From NCBI GenBank assembly GCA_003541895.1, contig DPLR01000694.1, forward strand, positions 1 through 13,246: a stretch of 13,246 bases of DNA, in the 5' to 3' direction. The stretch is from Cytophagales bacterium (GTDB taxonomy: Bacteria > Bacteroidota > Bacteroidia > Cytophagales > Cyclobacteriaceae). The notes under the pieces were generated by a model, which worked only from the letters and a program-made list of their open reading frames with translations, was not told the DNA's origin and searched no databases. The translations under genes and the position numbers were made by a program. Every line of letters begins with the position of its first letter. Position 1 is the stretch's first letter. Below are positions 1-6,539 of the stretch, in pieces.

Positions 1-1344
1 ACTGATTCAACGAATGATGTATTGACATTTACCTGGAGTGAGCCAAAATTTTCGGCAGGCTTAAGCCAGAGTAAATTCACTGTTTATGTATCACCAAGTG
101 GGAGTGGGTTCTCCTCTTACTTGACCAAGAGTTTTACTGATGCTCTTACCGGCTCTTTGCTTGGAAAAGAGCTCAACCAAATGGCGTTAAGATTAGGGGG
201 AACTATTGGCCAACCTATTGATCTTGATATGAAAGTAGTGGCTTCGTTGAACAACAACAATGAAGTAAAGAGTTCTACACCTGTTAAGATCACAGTAACA
301 CCGTATTCTGATTTGCAGTTGACTAATGCGCTTTCAAACAGCATTGTTACTGCACCCGCTACGTATGCGAGTGTGGCTGCTACGCTTAACTGGAACCGTG
401 GTTTTATCGGTTATGAAGGCACAGTTACTTATCAGTTGCAATATGCCAAAGGCGGAACGAATTTCGCTTCACCTACCGTGGTATCCGAAACTTCTAGAAC
501 TCAATCGTACACCCAAGGCGATTTGAATACAACTGTAGCTGTTGATTATGGAACAGCAATTGGCTCGGTCGGTACTATTGATTTTAGGATTGTTGCAACC
601 AATGGTGCATCTCAAGTCATTTATTCAAATGTGTTGACGTTGAGTGTTACAACCTCAAAGGTAGTTCCTAAATATACGCCTCCTGCTCACTTGTACATTG
701 TTGGTGGAGCAACTCCTGGTGGGTGGAGTAATCCTGTAAACACACCGACTCAAGAACTAACACAGATTGATGAAAATACTTTTGGAGCGATTCTTCAGTT
801 AACTGGCGGTCAAGCGTACGATTTCCTACCCGTGAACGGTAGTTGGTCTGACAAATACAATGTAGCAAGTGGCTCTGCTAACCCAATGGGTGATGCATTT
901 CAACCAAGCACTGGCCCAGGTAGCGACATCCCTGCACCTGCTAACTCAGGTGTATATAAAATCATAGTTGATTTTGTGAAAGGCACGTACACTTTAACAG
1001 CGTTGGCATCAAATCCGATTCCTGCGAATTTATTTATTGTTGGCGATGCAACCCCTGGAGGTTGGAGCAACCCAGTTCCTCTTCCCTCTCAGCAACTGGT
1101 GCAAATCACCAATGCTGATTTTCAACTTTCTCTTTCAATGACAGGAGGTAAATTTTATGATTTCCTTCCCGTAAATGGAGATTGGAGCAATAAATTTAAT
1201 GTAGCTAATAAAACTGTTGCAAACCCAGCTGGCGATACTTTCCAAGCAAGCACTGGACCGGGCGATGATATACCGGCTCCGGCTGCGAGTGCGACTTATT
1301 TAATCGATGTGAATTTTCTCACGATGAAATATAAACTGCAATAG
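1..1344 (+). CDS. SusE/SusF-like outer-membrane starch-binding protein, 5' end missing
   Basis: The frame is open from base 1, so the start and the lipoprotein signal lie upstream; a TTG at 22 is in frame but falls inside the first domain and is not a likely start. The visible 447 codons show two Ig-like SusE-type modules (about residues 8-105 and 106-220, counting from base 1), each opening with an LTFTW or ATLNW strand. Two homologous C-terminal modules follow (about 229-334 and 342-447). Both contain an ATPGGWSNPV block, a YDFLPVNG-W block and an STGPG-DIPAPA block. This matches SusE/SusF proteins of Bacteroidota, surface lipoproteins that hold starch near the SusCD importer through aromatic-rich C-terminal domains. 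Two starch-binding modules resemble SusE more than SusF, which has three. The two GH13 genes downstream support a starch or maltodextrin role. Family call is firm; exact ligand is inferred. Confidence 0.88.
   Translation, partial: TDSTNDVLTFTWSEPKFSAGLSQSKFTVYVSPSGSGFSSYLTKSFTDALTGSLLGKELNQMALRLGGTIGQPIDLDMKVVASLNNNNEVKSSTPVKITVTPYSDLQLTNALSNSIVTAPATYASVAATLNWNRGFIGYEGTVTYQLQYAKGGTNFASPTVVSETSRTQSYTQGDLNTTVAVDYGTAIGSVGTIDFRIVATNGASQVIYSNVLTLSVTTSKVVPKYTPPAHLYIVGGATPGGWSNPVNTPTQELTQIDENTFGAILQLTGGQAYDFLPVNGSWSDKYNVASGSANPMGDAFQPSTGPGSDIPAPANSGVYKIIVDFVKGTYTLTALASNPIPANLFIVGDATPGGWSNPVPLPSQQLVQITNADFQLSLSMTGGKFYDFLPVNGDWSNKFNVANKTVANPAGDTFQASTGPGDDIPAPAASATYLIDVNFLTMKYKLQ
685..1341 (+). repeat. 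tandem duplication of starch-binding domain inside the SusE/F-like gene
   Basis: Two in-frame copies begin at about 685 and 1024, an offset of 339 bp (113 codons). They share the ATPGGWSNPV, YDFLPVNG and STGPG/DIPAPA blocks. The DNA between the blocks has diverged considerably, so this is a protein-level domain duplication rather than a recent DNA repeat. The repeated Trp and Tyr residues are candidates for stacking against sugar rings. Confidence 0.8.
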
Positions 1345-1362
1345 GTTAATGGTTTGAATAAA

Positions 1363-1397
1363 AAAAATCAGGGGCTTCGGCCCCTGATTTTTATTTT
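1363..1397 (+). terminator. intrinsic terminator with UUCG tetraloop
   Basis: A perfect 13-bp stem (1363-1375 pairs with 1380-1392) closes on a TTCG loop at 1376-1379; its GC-rich core is CAGGGGC/GCCCCTG. The 3' arm runs into a T-rich tract through about 1398. It lies 18 bp after the stop of the SusE/F-like gene and ends about 24-29 bp before the amylase start. The A-tract on the 5' side means it could also work for transcription from the other strand. Confidence 0.9.
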
Positions 1398-1421
1398 TAA
1401 AATTCTTAAAATTGAATAGTG

Positions 1422-4400
1422 ATGAAGAAATTGATTTGTATTGTCTGGCTTATGATTTTGTTTTTTGTTGAAGTGAAAGCTCAGAAGGTGACTCTGGATC
1501 CTACTATTACTCCAGCACTTTTTAAATACAATGATCAGATCACGGTAACGTACGATGTTACTGGAACTTCATTGGCATCTCTTACCGATGCATGGGTTTG
1601 GCTTTGGATACCGAACACAAGTATCGGTGTGCCGACAGATGTGGATCCTGCAACCTCGGCAGCCGATCCGGCAAAATGTACTAAATCAATCGTCAGTGGT
1701 AAAACACTTTTCACGATCACGTTCACACCTTCCAATATGTTCTCATCTGATATCAGCACACAAACGCAGATGGGAATTTTGCTTAAGGCAAATACTTGGG
1801 CCAATGGACAGACGACAGATTACCTTGCCTCCATTTGGGATGGATCATACCAAGTGAAATTAACTTCACCAACGCAGCAACCGTTGTTTGCTGTAAATGG
1901 AAATACGATTCAAATTCAAGCCACAGTTCCGGTCAGTTCAAATTTCACTTTGTTCTTGAATAAAAAACAAATCGATGCTCAATCGAATCTTACTAATTAT
2001 TCATACAATCTAGTTGTCAATGACAGCGTTTCTTTCTTCACTGTGAAACTTGCTGGCAAAGCAGTTTCAGCATCCAACACCGACACAGCCAAATTCTACT
2101 ATAACATTCAAAAAAATAGCCCGACTCTTGCGCGGCCCTCGGGTATCATCGATGGCATCAATTACAATCCATCCGATCAAACGAAAGCCACACTTTGTTT
2201 TTGGGCTCCCGGCAAATCTTCCGTCTATGCCTTTGGTGATTTTACGGATTGGAACATTGATCCGAAATATCTGATGAATAAAGATGGCGAACATTTTTGG
2301 GTTGAAGTAAATGGCTTAACGCCCGGTCAGGAATATGCATTTCAATACTTAGTGAATGATACATTGAAGATTGCAGACCCTTACACGGATAAAATTCTTG
2401 AACCTGAAGACAGTCAAATCCCAGCAACCACTTATCCTAACTTAAAACAAATCCCTGCGAAGGCGATCAATGCTCAATGGTATTACAACCATTTTTCCGT
2501 TTTGCAAACAGGTCAAACTCCTTATCAATGGCAAACCAGTAGTTTTCAAAAACCTGCAAAAGAGAAATTAGTGATCTATGAATTATTGATTCGTGATTTC
2601 TTTGACAATAATCATCGCGCGTTTCAAAGTTTGCTTGATACCATTTCTTATTTCAAACGACTGGGAGTAAATGCCATTGAACTGATGCCCGTAGCAGAAT
2701 TCAATGGCGAGATCGGTTGGGGTTACAATCCAACGTCCATGTTTGCTTTACAAAAATATTACGGGCACAAAAACAAATTGAAAGAGTTCATCGACAAGTG
2801 TCATGCGAATGGAATTGCCGTGATTATGGATTTGGTAATGAACCATCAGGATTTGCCCAACTCTTATGCGATGCTTGATTACGACTTCACTAACAATCAC
2901 CCGAAGTCAACCAACAAATGGTTTAATGTGGCTGCTCCACACCCCTACAGTGTGTTCAACGATCTGAATCACAACAGCAGTTATACCCGGAAATATTTAG
3001 ACACCATCAATTACTATTGGCTCAATGAATATAAAGTGGATGGCTTTCGGTATGATCTAAGTAAAGGATTCACCCAAACGGTCTCCACTGAAAATACGGT
3101 GAGCAACTACGATCAATCGCGTATCGATAATCTTACCCGTATGGCAGACAAGATTTGGTTGAATTTCCCAGATGCCTATGTTATTCTCGAACACTTCTGC
3201 AATAACGATGAAGAAACAGTGTTGGCAAATTACCGGGTGGGTGAAGGTAAAGGAATGATGTTGTGGGGAAACTTGAATTATGCCTACGGTCAAAATACGA
3301 TGGGCTACTCCACTGGATCGGATTTGAGTTGGATGTATTACGGAAACAGGAATTGGACTGCGCCTCGGGTTGTGGGCTACATGGAAAGTCACGATGAAGA
3401 GCGCGAGATGTATCGCAATTTGAATTTTGGAAATTCTAACGGGAGCTACAATGTGACAACGCTTAACACAGCACTTGAGCGGATGAAGACAGCATCTGCA
3501 TTTTTTTACACCATCCCTGGGCCAAAAATGCTTTGGGAATTTGGTGAAGTAGGATATGATTTTTCGATCAACACTTGCACGGATGGAACCATCAATAATA
3601 ATTGTCGCCTTTCAGATAAACCTGTTCATTGGGATTACCTGAATGATCCGGTGCGGAAAAAATTATTCGCTGTTACCTCATCGCTAATGAATTTAAGAAA
3701 TACGTATCCGGTGTTTCAATCTACTTTTACCCTCCAAGATGGATCATCGCTCGTTAAGCAAATCGTTTTAAAAAGCAGTCCGTATAACGCTGCGCCTACT
3801 TCTACCGACAACATGAACGTAGTAGTGATCGGTAACTTTGATGTGGCAGCTCAGCCCATCAATACCAATTTTCCTCACACCGGAAATTGGTTTCATTATT
3901 TCTCACAAGGTGATACACTAGCAGTAGCTGGTACCCCTCAATCGATCACATTGCAACCGGGCGAGTTTAGAATTTATACTGATGTAAAACTCCTTGGTAC
4001 AGCAACAGAGCTTACCAATTTTGTTAAACCCAATGCACCTGTGCTGAGTTCAGCGGTGCAACAAAACAACGCCATCAATTTAGTTTGGATTGATAACTCT
4101 TCGATTGAAACTGGCTACTCTATTTATCGAAGGAAATCCGGACAGGCCTTTACAAAAATTGCCACCATAGCAGCAAACACAACCTCTTACTCAGATAGTC
4201 AAGGATTGGAATCTAATACGCTCTACGATTATTATGTTGAAGCAGCTAGCAATTATAGAGGTGCACCATCAAATATTAAGACCTTGACTACCGGCACGAT
4301 CACAGAAATTGTTCATACTGAAACCGAAAATATTTTTCCAAATCCCGCATCCAACATTATCAATGTTGACAAGTCAATCGATGTGCAATCGCTCTCATTA

Positions 4401-4541
4401 CAGTCAATGCAAGGAATGAAAATAAATCCTGCACGACTCGATCATTATTCATGGAGTGTTGCCGATGTGAGCCCGGGGATGTATATTGTTGAATACCGCA
4501 CCAACGAAAAAACCTATCGCTCAAAGCTTATTAAAAATTGA
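1422..4541 (+). CDS. secreted GH13 alpha-amylase-family enzyme with T9SS sorting domain
   Basis: A 1039-residue exported glycosidase acting on starch-like alpha-glucans. ATG 1422 is preferred over the adjacent in-frame GTG 1419 because MKKLICIVWLMILFF then forms a clean signal peptide, cleaved near residue 22. Order of domains: an N-terminal beta-sandwich region (about 22-240) of the kind found in Bacteroidota amylases (DUF4961-like); a CBM48/E-set module (about 254-340) with FWAPGKSSVYAFGDFTDWN; the GH13 barrel (about 382-760); a fibronectin type III module (about 870-955); and a C-terminal T9SS type A sorting domain from about 970 (FPNPASN, then SPGMYIVEY and a basic tail). GH13 motifs are intact: DLVMNH at 470, GFRYD with nucleophile Asp545, ILEH with acid/base Glu590, and ESHDEER with Asp658, where the usual NHD is SHD. 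The T9SS tail predicts surface display or release, a job done by the lipoprotein SusG in Bacteroides. The next gene starts 11 bp downstream of the stop. Confidence 0.9.
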   Translation: MKKLICIVWLMILFFVEVKAQKVTLDPTITPALFKYNDQITVTYDVTGTSLASLTDAWVWLWIPNTSIGVPTDVDPATSAADPAKCTKSIVSGKTLFTITFTPSNMFSSDISTQTQMGILLKANTWANGQTTDYLASIWDGSYQVKLTSPTQQPLFAVNGNTIQIQATVPVSSNFTLFLNKKQIDAQSNLTNYSYNLVVNDSVSFFTVKLAGKAVSASNTDTAKFYYNIQKNSPTLARPSGIIDGINYNPSDQTKATLCFWAPGKSSVYAFGDFTDWNIDPKYLMNKDGEHFWVEVNGLTPGQEYAFQYLVNDTLKIADPYTDKILEPEDSQIPATTYPNLKQIPAKAINAQWYYNHFSVLQTGQTPYQWQTSSFQKPAKEKLVIYELLIRDFFDNNHRAFQSLLDTISYFKRLGVNAIELMPVAEFNGEIGWGYNPTSMFALQKYYGHKNKLKEFIDKCHANGIAVIMDLVMNHQDLPNSYAMLDYDFTNNHPKSTNKWFNVAAPHPYSVFNDLNHNSSYTRKYLDTINYYWLNEYKVDGFRYDLSKGFTQTVSTENTVSNYDQSRIDNLTRMADKIWLNFPDAYVILEHFCNNDEETVLANYRVGEGKGMMLWGNLNYAYGQNTMGYSTGSDLSWMYYGNRNWTAPRVVGYMESHDEEREMYRNLNFGNSNGSYNVTTLNTALERMKTASAFFYTIPGPKMLWEFGEVGYDFSINTCTDGTINNNCRLSDKPVHWDYLNDPVRKKLFAVTSSLMNLRNTYPVFQSTFTLQDGSSLVKQIVLKSSPYNAAPTSTDNMNVVVIGNFDVAAQPINTNFPHTGNWFHYFSQGDTLAVAGTPQSITLQPGEFRIYTDVKLLGTATELTNFVKPNAPVLSSAVQQNNAINLVWIDNSSIETGYSIYRRKSGQAFTKIATIAANTTSYSDSQGLESNTLYDYYVEAASNYRGAPSNIKTLTTGTITEIVHTETENIFPNPASNIINVDKSIDVQSLSLQSMQGMKINPARLDHYSWSVADVSPGMYIVEYRTNEKTYRSKLIKN

Positions 4542-4552
4542 AATCGTTTCTC

Positions 4553-6406
4553 ATGAAAAAAATACTCTCTCTTCTTTTTGCGCTGATCGCATTAACTAGC
4601 TACGCACAAAAAACTTTACCCTTACCGATTGATCGTGTAGAGCCACAAAATTGGTGGGTGGGCATGAAACATCATGATGTGCAAGTTCTTTTTTATAAAC
4701 ACGATGCAAATCTTACCGAGTATCAGCCGAGCCTCAATTATCCCGGTGTTACTTTGAAAGAGGTAGTCAAAGTAGAGAATCCTCATTATCTTTTTTTGAA
4801 TTTGCAGATCAGCGAATCGGCACAAGCAGGAATAATCCCTATTCAATTTAAGTTGGGCAAAAAAACGTTTACCCATTCGTATGAACTGAAAAATAAATCA
4901 ACAGCCAAGAATCGAATTCAAGGTTTTGATGCGAAAGATGTTTTGTACTTGATCATGCCCGACCGCTTTGCCAATGGCGATGTAAAAAATGATTCGCTTC
5001 CTGGATTTTATGAAGGCGTTCATCGCGATAAACCTTTTGGTCGTCATGGTGGCGACATCAAAGGGATTTCTGATCATCTCGATTTTATTAAAGAGCTTGG
5101 TGTAACCACACTCTGGCTAAACCCGATTCTTGAAAACAATCAAAAACGTGAAAGCTATCATGGCTATGCCATCACTGATTTTTATAAAGTGGATAAACGG
5201 TTTGGATCGAATGAGGAGTATGTGGCGCTCATCGAAAAATGCCATGCTAATGGAATGAAGATGATTCAAGACATGGTTATCAACCACATGGGCAACTACA
5301 ATTGGTTGATGCTTGATTTGCCTGAGAAGAGTTGGGTTCATCAATTTCCAGAGTTCACCAGATCAAATTACCGAAGCGAAGCAGTTTCAGATCCGTATCA
5401 CTCGAAGTCTGATCTTGACAAGATGACTAATGGTTGGTTCGACAAAACCATGCCTGATGTAAACCAAAGCAATCCGCTCTTTGCAAATTATCTTATTCAA
5501 AACACACTGTGGTGGATTGAGTACGCAGGCATTGATGGTATCCGTATGGATACCTATCCTTATCCTGACAAAGATTTCATGGCACGCTGGATGCAGGAAA
5601 TTTTAAATGATTATCCTCAGTTCAATGTAGTAGGCGAAGTGTTGGTTAACTCCAAACCGATGATTGCTTACTGGCAACAAAACTTAATTAACAAAGATGG
5701 CTATCAATCGCACTTGCCTTCGGTCATTGATTTTCCGTTGACCAATGCAGTCAATGCTGCGCTCAACGAAAAAGGATCTTGGGATGGTGGCCTCTCGCGA
5801 TTGTACACCAACATCAGTCAAGATTTTATTTATCCTGATCCGAACGGCAACGTTACCTTTTTAGATAACCATGACATGAGCCGCTATTTCCATAACGTGG
5901 GTCGCGACATGAATAAATTTAAAATGGGTTTGATTTTTCTGTTGACAACCCGCGGCATTCCTGAATTGTACTATGGCACTGAGTTGTTGATGGATGGCAA
6001 CTACTCCATCCATCCTACGGTAAGAATGGATGTGCCCGGTGGCTGGAAAGAAGACAAAGTCAATTCATTTACCGTGGCCGGAAGAACCAAAGAACAAAAT
6101 GAAGCGTATGATTTCATGAAGCAATTGTTGAATTGGCGAAAAAACAAAAAAGTAATTCACGAAGGGAAGTTGCTGCACTTTATCCCGGAAGACAACATTT
6201 ATATTTATTTCCGCTCTCTGGGTAATGAAACAGTAATGGTGATTATGAATGGAAATGACTCAGAGAAAAAATTGCCAACAGCCCGTTTTGCAGAAGGCGT
6301 GCAAGGTAAAACGAAAGCAAAGAATGCCATGACAGGAGAAGTAATTCAAAATTTGAGCGAGCTTACTTTACCCGCAATGACCGCTTTGGTTTTGGAACTG
6401 GAGTAG
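4553..6406 (+). CDS. periplasmic GH13 cyclomaltodextrinase/neopullulanase (SusA-like)
   Basis: A 617-residue glycosidase expected to hydrolyse maltodextrins, cyclodextrins or pullulan fragments after uptake across the outer membrane. ATG 4553 is chosen over an in-frame TTG at 4538, which overlaps the previous stop, because MKKILSLLFALIALTSYAQ is then a typical signal peptide. It has no lipobox Cys, so a soluble periplasmic enzyme is likely. Domains: N-terminal cyclomaltodextrinase beta-sandwich (about 20-115, with the EPQNWWVGMKH opening usual for this family), GH13 barrel (about 125-515) and C-terminal beta domain (about 525-617). Catalytic motifs: DMVINH at 240, GIRMD with nucleophile Asp333, GEVLV with acid/base Glu362, and DNHD with Asp441. 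The 11-bp gap from the upstream amylase implies co-transcription. The match to the SusA class is strong; substrate preference cannot be read from sequence alone. Confidence 0.9.
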   Translation: MKKILSLLFALIALTSYAQKTLPLPIDRVEPQNWWVGMKHHDVQVLFYKHDANLTEYQPSLNYPGVTLKEVVKVENPHYLFLNLQISESAQAGIIPIQFKLGKKTFTHSYELKNKSTAKNRIQGFDAKDVLYLIMPDRFANGDVKNDSLPGFYEGVHRDKPFGRHGGDIKGISDHLDFIKELGVTTLWLNPILENNQKRESYHGYAITDFYKVDKRFGSNEEYVALIEKCHANGMKMIQDMVINHMGNYNWLMLDLPEKSWVHQFPEFTRSNYRSEAVSDPYHSKSDLDKMTNGWFDKTMPDVNQSNPLFANYLIQNTLWWIEYAGIDGIRMDTYPYPDKDFMARWMQEILNDYPQFNVVGEVLVNSKPMIAYWQQNLINKDGYQSHLPSVIDFPLTNAVNAALNEKGSWDGGLSRLYTNISQDFIYPDPNGNVTFLDNHDMSRYFHNVGRDMNKFKMGLIFLLTTRGIPELYYGTELLMDGNYSIHPTVRMDVPGGWKEDKVNSFTVAGRTKEQNEAYDFMKQLLNWRKNKKVIHEGKLLHFIPEDNIYIYFRSLGNETVMVIMNGNDSEKKLPTARFAEGVQGKTKAKNAMTGEVIQNLSELTLPAMTALVLELE

Positions 6407-6436
6407 TTGCTTACGTAAGTACAAGCTTTACAATAG

Positions 6437-6468
6437 ATGACTCTCTATTTCTGGAGAGTCATTTTTTT
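6437..6468 (+). terminator. intrinsic terminator ending the amylase operon
   Basis: A 9-bp stem (ATGACTCTC at 6437-6445 with its complement at 6454-6462) and an 8-base loop are followed by a T run reaching 6468. It begins about 30 bp after the stop of the SusA-like gene. The other strand lacks a T run, so it probably acts only on + strand transcripts. The rest of the 133-bp gap up to 6539 shows no gene. Confidence 0.85.
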
Positions 6469-6539
6469 GTGGTGTCAGTTAGTGTAAGTTTCCTCACCAA
6501 GCAGCGTGAAGACATGATAAGCTGGTTGCACAACCAAGC

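Noticed and set aside
3381..3401. Possible inactive amylase because conserved region IV reads ESHDEER rather than NHD
   Set aside because: The His and catalytic Asp are present and the other three GH13 motifs are intact; Ser in place of Asn occurs in related branching-enzyme-like GH13 proteins.
6519..6539. Imperfect inverted repeat around GGTTGCACAACC just past the sensor kinase stop
   Set aside because: On the minus strand it is not followed by a T run, and the two-base loop with a bulge makes it a weak terminator candidate.
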